Source: Brachycybe producta (taxonomy: Eukaryota > Arthropoda > Diplopoda > Playtdesmida > Andrognathidae). From it: DNA of 64,000 nucleotides. Within the stretch, counting starts at the first letter, position 1. Every line of letters starts with the position of its first letter. The notes under the pieces were generated by a model. That model made no database searches and had not been told where the DNA came from. It worked only from the letters and a program-made list of their open reading frames with translations. A program made the position numbers and the translations under genes. Shown here piece by piece: positions 23,298 through 35,320 of this stretch. The stretch is taken from the NCBI GenBank assembly GCA_036925085.1, contig JAUPFP010000005.1, positions 3,508,501 to 3,572,500 of the forward strand, in the 5' to 3' direction.

Positions 23298-24210
23298 ATT
23301 TATTATCATCAGATGAGGTTTTCAAGCCTTAGAAGAAGTAAAAGAGAAAGAAAAATGAAATATGAATAAAGGTGCTATTCTACTTTAGTACGTGTTTCCA
23401 CTCAACAATTTAGTTGGAAATGGAACTCATTCATTAGGCAGTAATAACCTCAAAACAAAGGTTAAATTTTGTTTGATTCGTTTTCGAATGTATTATTTCG
23501 AGCTCTTTTGACGTTTGTTTCAGTTGACTTGTTTCAATTGTTTCTCTTGATGAGAAAGACAAAAAAAACATTCTGTCACATATATGGTTTGGCAGGTGTA
23601 TTGAGTCGCGTTTTGCACTTAAGTTTTTTTATTTTATTTTGCTTCAGGATTTTGCATTTATTTTTTTTTTTCAGTCTTAGTATATAATGAAGTCAGTATT
23701 ACTAAAGTTTAGCACTAAAGTTATATGTTTCATCTTCTATTGTTTGTGTAAAATGTGAAAAACTGGTCATTTTTCATAATTACGATTATAATTACATTTT
23801 TCATTATCACTCTGCTTTTATTATGTCTGCAAATATGAGCATGTCTGATTTGTGTTGTGTGTCAATTGTCTATATAGTGCTGTGTAATTTAGAATAACTT
23901 GGTAACGCACGAGTTCTCGGAATTTATTTTTTTAAAGAACTACTAAATTTATCTATCTTCTTATTTTAACTTATTCTAGTAATTTATACAGAAATATTTG
24001 CATGATTCTATGTAATTTGGTTACAGAGCAGTTTATATTTACAAAAAAACAACTTCAGAAATGGAGAAATGCCCTCAAGTAATTTTGTATTGCTTTGAAG
24101 TTGCTTTTAGGCATTTTCTTAAAGCATATTACGGGTATTTTGATTGGACATAATAAGGCTATGGAAAAAATACATAGCAACCAAAATGCAATTCTAAACA
24201 TTTTTGTACT
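23298..24210. other. AT-rich stretch, nothing recognised
   Basis: Homopolymer-rich DNA. The phenylalanine/leucine-rich 72-codon frame at 23469-23687 shows no coding character. Confidence 0.45.
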
Positions 24211-24395
24211 TTAGGCCTTTTTTCGATTGGGGTGAAAATTTGAACTTTTTGAAAATTTCACCTGGTAAAAAACAGAACAAACGTGGCACCCGCCTATAAT
24301 AGCTGCTATAGTCGGGGTGCCACGTTTCTTCTATTTTTCACAAATTAAAATTTCCAAAAAGTTCAAATTTTCGCCCCAATGGAAACTAGGCTTAA
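24211..24395. mobile_element. Foldback MITE, family GATTGGGGTGAAAATTT
   Basis: The two halves are complementary almost throughout. The left half (GATTGGGGTGAAAATTTGAA, AACGTGGCACCC) matches the complement of the right half (CATTGGGGCGAAAATTTGAA, AACGTGGCACCCC). Relatives lie at 36878-37138 and 43339-43463. The ends are near TTTAGGCCT / AGGCTTAAA. Confidence 0.85.
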
Positions 24396-27300
24396 ATAGG
24401 AGTACATTTTTATCAATTTATGTTAGCATTTCATGAAAATCTTTATTGAAATCAAAAAGTACATAATTATATTTTAAAAAATTTTCATGGTAAAAATTTA
24501 TTCATTTTGTTTGTCTTAATAATTTTTTTTTAAAAACTATTAGTTAAAATGTATACGCAATAATATAATTGTTTTATCAACTCGAAATGTAGATCTATGC
24601 CGAGATTTTTGCTATATAATAATAAAATCCTAAAAAGTACCAAACTAAATATAAGTTTTAGTCGTTTTCAGTGTCTTTTGAATGGTTTCGAGTTGGTGAA
24701 AAAATTGTCACTTTTCTTAAAAAATAATTGAAATCAAATTTCTTATGACAAAATTTAAGAAATTTTGTACGTAAAGATGTTTTAAACTAATGTACACGTA
24801 GGCCTACTTTTGTATTTCAATAAGGATGTTAATGAAATATTGACAGAAATTGAAAAAAATTTAACTTTAACGTGGTTGCTATTTTTTTTTTTGATAGCTC
24901 CGAAAATATCTTGAAGTCATTTCAAAATTTTTACTCAGTAGTTCAAAAAAGGGCTTCGAAACGACCTTCCGCCGTATGTCTTTTTTCAGGTTCTTTGTAA
25001 ATATGTACAGTATTTTAAACCATAATTCAAAGAATTATCCAAATCTTTTTCAAGAATGCATCCTAAAAAGTATGTACAGTATTTGAGAGTCATTCACTAA
25101 ATTTGTGTAAACTGTAAGCTTTAAGCTGTAAGCTTTTTTGTTTTAATTTCATTTGAATGATTAGATCTGTCTGTATAGAGTCTATACGGGGAGTGACTGT
25201 CAATCTGAGACATTATTGAAAGATAATTATTTCTAAATTGTAAGCTGGACGTCCAGGTATCGAGACTTCTTGAAAAGGCCAGTTTTTATAGTGGGACCCA
25301 TATGATGATACATCAGTAGAAAAATGCCGGATTATCCATGTCAAAAATATAACGAATTAATTGTATTTGACAATGGGGTTTGTTGAGAGAGAAAAGAATT
25401 TCATATATACCCTTACACGAAACAGTTTCACTTGTAAGTAAAATCAAAAGCTTGCGTAAAATGCACTAAACGATTAAGGATTCTTCTAACAGCATTCGGT
25501 ACACTATATGCGTGATACCATAATGTATCTTTTGGAACTTTTTTGCATAATTCTGAGAATTTCAAATGTTTCTCAAAAAATTATTTTAAAATTTTTTTTA
25601 TCTATAGTTATTGATTGCTATTTCGATCTGTAAAAGTTATATTATATACATTTTTATTGGCGTAAAATGGAAAATTTCACAAAAAATTGAGAACTTTTTG
25701 CTTATTTTCTATTTGCATCAAACGCGAATATCTAAAAAAGAAATTTGTTTATTTTTGAATTTTTATTTGGCTAAAAGATTTACCCTTATAAGTTATAACG
25801 AATAAATTATAATTAATGATAATTCAACATAAATTGGATTACGATTCAACATGGACACTGTGTCATATACAACGGTATAACGGTGGTCTTTTGATGTTGA
25901 TATTTTGAAGTGATCTAATCACTATGAACATTTTACTGACGTTCTATCCATAAAATATTAGAAATATTTCCTATTTTGTTTAGTCCCTTTCTAATTATAA
26001 ATTTCGACTTTCGTTATAATTACACGTATTATGTGTAATTTTTAGCTTAAATAAAAATTTATAAAGTACAGGGGCTTTCAGTATATGATATCAATCAATT
26101 ATCTTTTCTCTCAACTTTTAAAAGTGCAATAAAAAGTAGAAAAAGGACATTTCTTTGTTGTGTTGTTTATTATTTTAAAATGAATGTTTTAATGTGTATT
26201 TTTTGTTGAAAAACTGAAAACTTTTACCACGCTTTTTTTTTTCTTTAAATGAAGATATATTTTTTTTTATTAAATTTTAAACTGCACTGAAAAGTTTATT
26301 TCTAGATAATATCCTTAGTTTGTATGTTTGTTGCTCTTCTACTTTCTATCATACTTTTAATTTTTTTTAATGGTTATAACTTATTAGCATGGCTTCGAAA
26401 TATGGGAACAAAAAATAGCTAAAATTCGAGATAGATTCAAAACACAAATTTAGGAAAAAGATTGGGGGGGGGGGACAGTTTTCCATTTACGAAAAAAAAA
26501 AGAACACTAAATGAAAGCTTGAGTTTTGGAATGCAATAACAATTAATTGCAATATTACAATACATGTAGATCTATTTTGCTTATTTTGGTCTAAACATAA
26601 CGTAGAAATAGATCTAAATGAAAACACCTAGAAAAAATTGTATAACATATTTGAAAATACTGATAAAAGTGTTAAATAGTGATGAAACTATCTCTATTTT
26701 CCTTATAAATATGTGTTTTATTCTCGAAATCGTAATTAAAACCTTTTTCTGTGGGATAATAAGGATTTCAGTTTTGAGTTTTGTTAACTTCATTAGGCCC
26801 TATATAAAAATATTTGAATACACTGAAAATTCTGCCAATCTGAAACTTTTTTTTTTGTTTGTTTCAGACAAATTTTCGAATTTTTCAAATTTTTTTTTTG
26901 TTTTAAAATGCTAAAAACGTTTTTGAATAAGGGACCATGTGATTTGCAATACTGTGTGCCCTTTGAAGGCATATACATTATGCTATTGTGAGATGGTACA
27001 TAGTGGTCTTTTGTACGCGGTTATTACAGGCGTTTAACCCCTATCACAGAAGTAACTTTCAATGCAATAAAACTTGCGATGAGACTTGCGACTGCAACTT
27101 TTTATTCAAACATGAAACTAGTTTTATAACTAATTTCATAAGTTCTTTACTGAAAGTAACTAATCAGATAAAAAAATAACAGAATGGAATTGAGAAATTT
27201 CAAACCGTGGATGTCATTTCTAGTTTACTCCTGATTATCTGTTTATTGTATCATAAAAAAGTCTCTTAAACGTTGAACATTTGCAAATCGATGAGGCTGT

Positions 27301-28357
27301 TTCTCACACAAGTTTAAAAGAAAGTTTCATGAAGTTGAATGTCAAGTCACACTTCAAACTCTTTGAGTTGCTATGTTTCATTGGAAGTGTTATCGCCTGT
27401 AAGTTTAATTAAAAAAAAAGTTGCTAGCGTGAGAGTCTCATTACAGAAAAGTCGATTCGACCTCAACATTTCAAGTAAAAAGAAAATTTGTTTCAATATG
27501 TACTTTATGCTAAAATACATGTACTTTATGCTAAATGCACAACTTCCTTCTGACACTATAGATTTAATGATCTGGTTATCTGTGTTATTGTGCTGCAAAC
27601 ATTGCAGTAAAAAAAAGTGGTGTCAAACTTCCTTTACCTCAGTGTAAGACACAAACGTAATATTTGAGGCTTAATGTGGTTATCGTAATCAAAGAACTCA
27701 AAAAAATAGGCTATAATAATTTTTCATTTGCGACCATTGTTAAAAATGATGTCGGGCGTAAAAAGGAAATTATTTACTTTTTCTCGCAGATTTTTAATTA
27801 AAAAGGTTGCTATTAATTATTTTATGAATGTTCAAATTGATTTACAGCGTTATTTTAATATGTCAGTTACAAATTTAATTGTTAACAATGTAGGAATGGC
27901 TATAATACACAGTATAAAGGCCACCATTTTGAATATTTTGTATTGCAAAGATTAGAAGAAAGAAAAGTTTTTATTTGACTTTTTGTTTTTGTTGTTGCTC
28001 GTTATATTGAAGTCAGTATAGATCTAACTATTTTATAAAAAAAAAGTTACTATATTTCGTAATGATACACAACATATAAAAAAATCACCCTGTAGTTCGT
28101 AAATGAAAATCGTAGCAACAAGAAAACATGGACGTTAAAATTTTTTGTTTTGAAAAATTAAGTGTCATTAGGGAAGCAACTGCGAGTTCTAATAATAATG
28201 TTCCCCTATAACTTTGATGTTTGTGTTCCCATTAGCGTGCGGAGCCGCCACCAACAGCTTTTTTTTCTGCTCGAAGTATGTAACCAAGTATTCTAACGAA
28301 ATTGCGAATAGAACCGAAACTTACGTTTTATAATTGGTATGAATTATTATATATAAT
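24396..28357. other. Long AT-rich unique stretch
   Basis: About 4 kb without a recognised element or gene. It contains a (G)11 run near 26464 and numerous short lysine-, phenylalanine- and isoleucine-rich frames that I regard as chance. It would fit an intron or intergenic region. Confidence 0.5.
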
Positions 28358-28381
28358 AAATCTGAGGTATACCTCAGATTT
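28358..28381. repeat. Perfect 24-bp palindrome
   Basis: TCTGAGGTATACCTCAGA with three A/T pairs on each side, centred on TATA between 28369 and 28370. Confidence 0.9.
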
Positions 28382-28777
28382 TTATGCAATATCAAAACAG
28401 AGTGTTTCTCTATTTGTGGCCCAAGTGCCAATTTTGAAGAAAAAATCAATATCAGATGTCTGGTTACTATCAGATGTCAACTAAAAAGTTCTAGCCTCTA
28501 ACCAGTGGTTTTGATTAGAAAAAAAAAAAGTCATTTATTGTTGATCGATCTAAACGGGATTAATATACTTCACCAATTGGCACTTTGGCCACGGATTGAG
28601 AAACATTTGCTTGATAATGCATAAAAATCCGAGCCCTATTTATAACATATTTGTAGTCAACGTGACGCATGTGAGCTGGTTTATTTGAGTGCTTATTGAA
28701 CTTTAAATTACGTTTCAAAAGTAACTATAACTGCATGTCTGTGTGAAGAAAATGTAAACGAACTAATATCCTCTTAA

Positions 28778-29424
28778 GAGCCTATATGTGTGACGCCATT
28801 TTGAATATTAGCAGATGACAATTATAGTTCCACTTTTCGCCGTTTAGTGGCGCCCCACAGCTAAGCCATTGAAACCAATGAGAAAGAGAAATTCCTATTT
28901 TAAAAATACATGGTTCAAGCAAATGTTTTGTTTTCTGCAACGAAAATTGTTATTTTCAAAATTCAAATTGCAATATGTACATAACAATATTGCTCATCTA
29001 GTGATACGTTGGTACAAGTTTATAATTAGTTTTTCTATTTTTAATTTCATTTTAAAATCTCGTATTTTTTAGCTCATGTTAAATCCCATAGGCGACAAAC
29101 GCTCCTCTGTTTATACATTTTATAGGATCTAAATTTCCCACTAACCATAAGTTTCATGATACCCTAAAATTTGACCACTAATTGTATACGACTCAAATTA
29201 CTCACCCTTGTAGATCGAAAGTTGCTCTTCCTTTTTTCAGTAGTGCATATTTACCCAAAAAAGAGTCGTTATTAAAATATACCCACTTTTATCCATCGAT
29301 AAGAGAGAAAATGGCGGACAAAAGTGTATCAAAATTGATTTTTTTTTGCCACATGTTGACGTCACAGCTACAGAAGCGCCTACATGCGAAGATTTTTGTA
29401 AGTTTTTTTTTTCACTGTAGGCTC
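28778..29424. mobile_element. TTAA-target MITE
   Basis: A 647-bp element flanked by TTAA (28774-28777 and 29425-29428). The ends are GAGCCTATATGTG and, on the other strand, GAGCCTACAGTG. Internally it shares ATGTTAAATCCCATAGGCG with the elements at 32.2 and 51.0 kb. It has no transposase. TTAA targets are the hallmark of piggyBac-type elements, but the GAGCCTA end is not the classical CCC start. Confidence 0.72.
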
Positions 29425-29428
29425 TTAA

Positions 29429-29893
29429 AGGTGGTGTGAATTCAAGACATTTATTTATGTTCTCGGTAAAAAAAAAAAAAGAATTTCCTGAACCGTTTTT
29501 TCGATCATGGCCCCTATATGACTATACTACTGACTTCGAAATACATGAGTGAGGAATCGAGGATCATAGCCGTCTTATATTCAATGGCCCCTTGTCCATT
29601 GCAATATTTAGATCTATTATAATTATTTTCTTTTGGACAAACTTTTTTTTATGAGTTAATAAGAATGTTTGTTCATTGTCGACTTGACAGTTCATTTGAG
29701 GACCTTATGGGTATATAGTGAAAATGTGTTCTGGGACACATGACCAACATGACAACAGACAATGCATGCATGGTCGTTTTTGTCAAATTGCATGTTTGTT
29801 TTATGGTTTGTAATGTACATTATTTGTGTTTCAATATGTTTGTGTCTACATCCGTATGTACATTAGGCTTATAAAGTGTGTTTATTGTTTTAG
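29429..29893. other. AT-rich stretch before exon candidate
   Basis: No repeat or gene was recognised. The last bases (TTTATTGTTTTAG, 29881-29893) make a good vertebrate-style 3' splice site. Confidence 0.4.
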
Positions 29894-30020
29894 TGAGAAA
29901 GGTAATGCTATAGATTCCATTTTTGACATTGACGAGTACAACTCCGACTATAGCGGGCACAACTCCAAGCACGAGTTGGCAAATAATATGTTGCATTCTG
30001 ATTTTATTTTAAATAATTAA
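29894..30020 (+). CDS. Candidate last coding exon, unrecognised protein
   Basis: A pyrimidine-rich tract ending in TTTTAG (29893) is followed by 42 residues in phase (one base, then codons) ending in TAA at 30018-30020. The translation contains EKGNAIDSIFDIDEYNSDYS and then GHNSKHELANNMLHSDFILNN-type tail residues. In the core (29930-29985) many codons end in C or G (GAC, TAC, AAC, TCC, CAC, AAG), unlike the flanking AT-rich DNA, which is the main argument for coding. I do not recognise the protein; the acidic, polar tail could be a cytoplasmic C-terminus. An ATG-led reading of the same frame starts at 29826 but has no coding character upstream of the acceptor. Upstream exons were not found, and AATAAA occurs at about 30703. 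Confidence 0.42.
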
Positions 30021-30522
30021 AACATGACTATTATGTTTTGTTTTTTTACATTTTAACCATTTATTTTCCAGCAATTTTAAGTCAAAGATGGAGCGAGGCC
30101 ATACCTATACAGATCTATACCCATAGTTTCAATTTTTATTTCAAAGTTTATTTTAGAATATGCAGGGACCACTATATACAGAAAGACAAAAAGTTGACAA
30201 GACTGTCATAGGACAACTTCTAAACTTGTTACAAGTACAAAAGAAAGTCACAAAATATTATTATGACTAATATTGTCATATGATTGTCATTGACTGTTGT
30301 TCCACGGAACGAAAAGTACGTTTTTGCACGAAATTTTATGAAAAAAAGAGCCTGAAGTTACTAAAAACGGCCCATTTACAGTCCAGCTAATTTAGCGAGT
30401 GTGTCCTTTTCTGGCATGTCACAGAAAAAACTACTCATATTTACACAGTATATAGGCTAATGATTCCGTAAAGGTGTACTGCTAGTTTTGCCAGATATGG
30501 CACACAATTTTGGTATGTTGTA
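30021..30522. other. AT-rich stretch, possible 3' UTR
   Basis: It follows the exon candidate. No element was recognised. Confidence 0.35.
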
Positions 30523-30645
30523 TGGTTCGACGTTGAAAAAGGCGGAGCATATGACGTCAGACTACATAACCAACCAATTAGAAGTTGTGTTCGTCATAAA
30601 AAGGGCGGAGCCAACTTCTGTTGATTCCGTTTTCTAATTGCCTGT
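30523..30645. mobile_element. Right half of the 9-bp-duplication MITE family
   Basis: GGTTCGACGTTGAAAAAGGC, TATGACGTCAGACTACATAA, AACCAATTAGAAGTTG and TTCTAATTGCCTGT match the element at 61116-61320. The left terminus is absent, so this is a truncated copy. Confidence 0.75.
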
Positions 30646-30854
30646 ACATTACAGGAATTGTCTTCAGTGAAGAATATCCCTGGGCAACTTTCGTGTGACA
30701 CTCAATAAAACAAAAGGAAAAAGAAGGCCGACTTGTCCTAAATTCTCGTCCTGTCTTCTTGTAAAATAACGATCTTATTTCACATTAATCAAGTGAAATA
30801 ATATTACATTCAATCAAAGCAAATTAATAAAGATTATTATTATAGATGTTAAAA

Positions 30855-31112
30855 AGCTTTACGGGGGTGGGGGGGGGGAAATCAGGGTCACGGGCAGGGA
30901 CATGTGGGTTCTCCACAGTATTATCCCATTCAGTGGTATCCACTTCGTAGTAAGTGTGTACCCCCTTGTACAGTGATACACAATACTGTAGCTACATAAT
31001 GTAATTTTTAAAAAATTTTTTTATCAAATTCATATTCAAGCTAGAATAACGGGCGGGTGGCATTGGATACCTTCATATTTTGTCCCGGGGTAATGCCGGG
31101 TATCTCTGCTAG
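30855..31112 (+). mobile_element. Helitron 3' terminus (left limit uncertain)
   Basis: The hairpin CCCGG-GGTAATG-CCGGG (31084-31100) is followed by 12 bases ending in CTAG (31109-31112), and then T. A short GC hairpin about 11 bases before CTRR, inserted next to T, is the Helitron 3' end signature. A G-rich stretch (30863-30930) may belong to the element. No 5' TC end or Rep-helicase was found, so the start given is arbitrary. Confidence 0.6.
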
Positions 31113-31140
31113 TATTTAATGACAATTGTTCAGTTTAGAG

Positions 31141-31638
31141 CAGCGGTCGCCAACCTTTCGGACCTCACGGACCACTAAATTCAAAATTTTAAATCCCTCG
31201 GACAACTAATATGATTTTTTTTAAAAAAAAAAGATAAATACGTTTGTCAAATAATGATCAGAGAACTTCTATTTTATTAATCTAAAATCTTTAAAGGTTG
31301 TTTAATTGTAACAAAATTTTTAAAGTTAGTTTAATTATTATAAAATAATTGAAGCTTAGGAGAGACGCATGTGGTGGCGGGAAACTGAACAAAATGTAGC
31401 TCTTGCGTGCCGTATTTTACTAGAACTGTACTAGACTCTAGTACATTTGGTGAATTCAGTGCAATAGAAAGGCGAAAATTGTCATTCAAAATAGAAGAAT
31501 TTAATAAGAATATATTTTTTGTTTTATTATTAATAAAACAAAACAAAAAATGCTAATATTGTGCAGATTTGTCTGCAGACCACCAAAAACTTCTCGCGGA
31601 CCACCAGTGGTACACAGACCACCGGTTGGCGACCGCTG
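31141..31638. mobile_element. hAT-A MITE with 8-bp target duplication
   Basis: A 498-bp copy with ends CAGCGGTCGCCAACCTTTCG and CCGGTTGGCGACCGCTG, flanked by perfect GTTTAGAG repeats (31133-31140 and 31639-31646). Near its right end the phrase GACCACCA is repeated, so this copy is longer than the one at 15571. Confidence 0.93.
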
Positions 31639-31646
31639 GTTTAGAG

Positions 31647-32196
31647 TGAGGTCCTGATGTTCATAGTTCAATAAGGTCACATGATTTGTTCTGTTGAACA
31701 TCAGGACTTGTCGAGACGTCAAAAACTGGCTAATTAGTTATTAACTTATTAGTAGGTCTAATTACACATACATGACTGCCATATATAAAGTTAGTTGTTT
31801 TTTTCTTCTGTCGACACTAAAAAGTACATGCCAACAATTTTTTTGACAAAAATAACTTAGTTTTTTTATAAAAGAAAATAAGAATTATTTATTTATTTAT
31901 TTAGCTGGGAATCACATAAAAATATTTTCAACTTATAGTGAAGATTCTATCACTCATTCAGTTTTGAACTAAATATACAAGCGTTAATTGGCCGTAAAAT
32001 TTTCAACTTTTTTTTTAATATACTTTAAAATAATTTATTCTTTATGTTGTTGTGAGGTTCTACCAGCGCTCGTATAATTTAATTACAAATTACGAATTTA
32101 TATTTTATGTATTTTTTATTCTTACGAAAGGTGGAAAAAATAATGACTTTTTTAAATGAAGAATTTTTTTTAAAAAAATAAATTGATTATATTAAA
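31647..32196. other. AT-rich stretch, nothing recognised
   Basis: No gene or paired termini were found. GTCCTGATGTTCA at 31651 has an inverted partner (TGAACATCAGGAC at 31695-31707), a short hairpin of 13-base arms. Confidence 0.45.
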
Positions 32197-32200
32197 TTAA

Positions 32201-32871
32201 GAGCCTTAGATACACGTCCTCCATCTTGTTGTTTTGAGCAGACGACAACGAGGCAAATGAGTGTTCTTATATGGTGTTACTAAAACTGCAAGAAATCGCC
32301 TCACAGTCGCTAAACTAAAATACAGTAAAGTGCAAAATGCAATAAAAAGTATTGTTCTTTACGCGCTCGCTTTATATAATTTTTGAAAAGGTCCTTCTAT
32401 TTTTTAATAACGTTTAAAATCGTACATTTTTTAACGTTAGAAGAACTCTCATTAAAATGATTTAGAACAACCAAAAAAAATTAGCACGCATTTACACGTG
32501 TTTATTGCCTTCATGATGACTCTTTTTTTAAATTCTGAAAGGTCCTTCTATTTTTAAATAATATTAAAAATCTTACGTTTTTTTTAACTCCATGTTAATT
32601 CCCATAGGACAAAAAAACCGTCACCCAAACATTTGAAGAACTCCCATTAAAAACGACTTAGAACAATCACATAAAAATTAGCACGTGCATTAATCTATTG
32701 GCTTCATGATGTTTCTTTTTTATAAGCTTAGCACGTGGAATTATTTTTCTATTAATTATTATGTGACTTGAAACCTGGAGAGAAAAAACGGTAAAAAACC
32801 GTTTTTCAGTCAAAAACGATCGCAGCGCCTACATTCGGAAAAATTTTGAAATAAACGCTGTATCTAGGCTC
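32201..32871. mobile_element. TTAA-target MITE
   Basis: A 671-bp element flanked by TTAA (32197-32200 and 32872-32875). The ends are GAGCCTTAGATACACG and, on the other strand, GAGCCTAGATACAGCG. It is closely related to 51032-51731 over most of its length (both carry CATCTTGTTGTTTTGAGCAG). It has no ORF of interest. Confidence 0.85.
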
Positions 32872-32875
32872 TTAA

Positions 32876-33680
32876 ACTTTAAATAGATTCTCTATACCAT
32901 TTTGAATTGGGGTACACTAAAATGTGAAAGATGCATGCTATGTAGGTGTTTGCTATATGGACTTTTGGAATCTGGACTATAAAAGGAAATTTAATTATCA
33001 ACTTTTTCATTTTTTTTTTCCTTCAATTTTTTTTTTAAAAAATAAATATGATTTTTTAAATAAAAATAATGAGAACAAGAAGTGCAGTTATTGTATAAAA
33101 ATTGCAAAATTTGTCAAAATTGATGATGTTAAAGTGTAAAATGTTTATTAAAAAAAATCGGAATTAGCTTTAAGCTTCTGAAATGCTGATATTTTATTAA
33201 CTATGCGAAATCTCTTACATTTGTGATTTTAAAAGGACGGAATTTTTTTAAGAAATCATGAATATGGTTTTAAAAAAATGTTACAGCGCAGAATTTTTTT
33301 TTATAAAGAATGAAATCAATTTAAACCAATTAAATTATTTTTTTTTAAAATAAAACACAAAGAAAGATTGGCTTGAAGAGTAATACACACATATAATTAA
33401 TTACAAAGCCGTGAGGGTTGAGCATTCAACAAAGAAAACAACAGTCACAATTGAACTTCAAATAGAAGCCACAAAGACACTATATACAAAAGGTAGTCAA
33501 CTATCACATAGACTTTAGGAAAACTATACCCATTTTTGAAGTATTTTTGAATTTTTAAATATCATTTCAAATAATTACTATATAAAAGTTTCATTTAAAA
33601 TAATTTCACATTTCTTTTTACTGAAAAACTTTTAAGAGTTGCTAACATGTCTGTATAAATCTATATGGTATCTAGAGCTA
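32876..33680. other. AT-rich stretch, nothing recognised
   Basis: Homopolymer-rich sequence with lysine/asparagine-rich chance frames only. Confidence 0.45.
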
Positions 33681-34101
33681 TTCTATTTCGGACAAGACGG
33701 AGGGCTGGAGGTGGAGGCTAACAGTAACGTGTAGGTAGCGAAAAAAATATAAACAAACATAAAAAAGCATATGTAAATGGAGTGCCAGAGTGGATAACAG
33801 AAGGGGATTAGAGGGCAAAAAATAGGTTGAACAATGAAGCAGTGAAATGAAACCATTGTAATTTTATCTCGAAGTATTTTTCATTGTTAAAATAAACTAT
33901 TTAAATTTAAATCCATTCTTTAACATTTGTAATTTTTTTGGCGCTCCATTCCGCTCCGAATGCGTATAATTTGTGCTATTTAACCGTTCGATTGTTTATT
34001 CTTTTTTCGCTACCTATACACATCAATGCTAGCCTCCACTTCCAACCCTCGGCGTCGTCAAAGATAAAATCGTACCAGAAAACAAATTGTCCCAAATAGA
34101 A
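33681..34101. mobile_element. TIR element with long complementary ends
   Basis: The left end TTCTATTTCGGACAAGACG with GTGGAGGCTAACAGTAACGT pairs with the right end, whose complement reads TTCTATTTGGGACAATTTG with GTGGAGGCTAGCATTGATGT. Both continue into AGGTAGCGAAAAAA. It has no coding capacity, and the target duplication is unclear. Confidence 0.75.
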
Positions 34102-34278
34102 CACACATTATGAACATTTCTCATTACATAAAAATCGCACGTTTTAGTCTGGAAATGTCCGCAATTCCGCCATTTTATTAGACTTGTGTTTTATAGGTGT
34201 GCGTGCATTTCTTTATTAATATTTGTTTCATAATTTATTTCAATTATTTTTAAATTTATTAAAATAACTATATTATAA

Positions 34279-34548
34279 CTAGTGGGGTAACCCGACATAA
34301 ATGACGGGAGCAAAATTCACAGGCAATTGTGCGCATGCGCGTCGTTTTTTTCTTTTTTTTTTTTTTCTCTCTCTCCCTCTTTCTACACTTTCCAACCTTT
34401 TCCCCTCACCCCTCCCACTTTTCTCTCTCTCCGCCCTTCTACACTTTCCAAAGGAAGAGTTCAACATATAGTTGCCCTTGAGAAAAAAAAAACGGTTCAT
34501 TTATTCAAATTTATATAAATTCCGCCGTGCTTCAATAGTTTTGTTACT

Positions 34549-34590
<42 letters not shown>

Positions 34591-34600
34591 AGACCTGGGA
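34279..34600 (-). mobile_element. Helitron-like non-autonomous element (short copy)
   Basis: On the minus strand it starts A|TCCCAGGTCTGTGT and ends GGGTTACCCCACTAG|TT, just downstream of an imperfect CCGTCAT/ATGTCGG hairpin. The same two ends and the same internal order recur at 58404-58985 on the opposite strand. The TC start, pre-terminal hairpin, CTAG end and A/T insertion context fit Helitrons. There is no Rep-helicase. It contains the (AC)n run at 34552-34590. Confidence 0.55.
34552..34590. repeat. (AC)n microsatellite
   Basis: About 17 AC dinucleotides, then ATACACAG. It lies at the 5' side of the Helitron-like element, where the 58-kb copy has a short TGTGTCTCTGTGTGAG tract. Confidence 0.95.
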
Positions 34601-35180
34601 TATTATATATATAATTATTAGTTCGTGTTTTATCCCATTGGCTTGCATTGCCTTACATGAAGAAATTTTCAAGTGTAAAAAGCCGTTTGCCAGAGAGCGC
34701 GCAGACTTCATAAACGGGAGGAAAAAAACAAGATTACACCTATTAAAATTATACTGTATAAAAGATGGAGTGTATAACATCCACTTTGAGACTGTATCCT
34801 TGATAAAACTTGGACGACCCTGAGCAAAACAGAAAATGATGTTACAGCCTCAAAATTTTGATAGTGAAAAATAAGCATCTCATACTAATTAGTAGTATAG
34901 TCAATTACAATTTAATTCTTCTTTCAAATTATTTTGTTTAATACTTTTTACAAGTTAAAATATTTCTAAATTGTGAAGCTCTTCAAAATATAAGTGCCTT
35001 GGGTAGTAGTAGGTCTTGTGCTAATAGCCAATTGGTAAACGCAAACTTAAACAAAAATTTAAAATCTTGAGAGAAAAAAAACAACATAAAATTCAAAATA
35101 TTTGTATTGCAATAAAATAAATCAGCCACAAAGTTGAGCATCGTTCATTATAACACACAACACACAAACAGATTGTTTAG
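34601..35180. other. Stretch with a 61-codon open frame of doubtful status
   Basis: The plus-strand frame 34638-34823 (containing HEEIFKCKKPFARERADFIN) is somewhat protein-like and GC-richer than its surroundings. It has no recognised domain and no clear splice context. Nothing else was recognised. Confidence 0.3.
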
Positions 35181-35318
35181 GCCTGGTTTTATATTTATAC
35201 GACTAAGTGCGGCATAAACGGCAAGACTGAATATTAATTGACATCAAGATGATGTTACAGCCAATGCCGTGTTACGTCACTATTCCGTATTGTCGTTTAC
35301 GCCGCACTTACGAGGGAA
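35181..35318. mobile_element. PIF-like MITE, copy truncated at right
   Basis: The left end AGGCCTGGTTTTATATTTAT continues into CTAAGTGCGGCATAAACGGC. The right arm's complement reads GTAAGTGCGGCGTAAACGAC. It is the same family as 60212-60812. The right end lacks the terminal GTAACCATGACT part. Confidence 0.65.
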
Positions 35319-35320
35319 GT

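Noticed and set aside
34638..34823. A 61-codon plus-strand frame with HEEIFKCKKPFARERADFIN
   Set aside because: It is mildly protein-like, but there is no domain, splice context or neighbour, so it is mentioned only in the interval entry.
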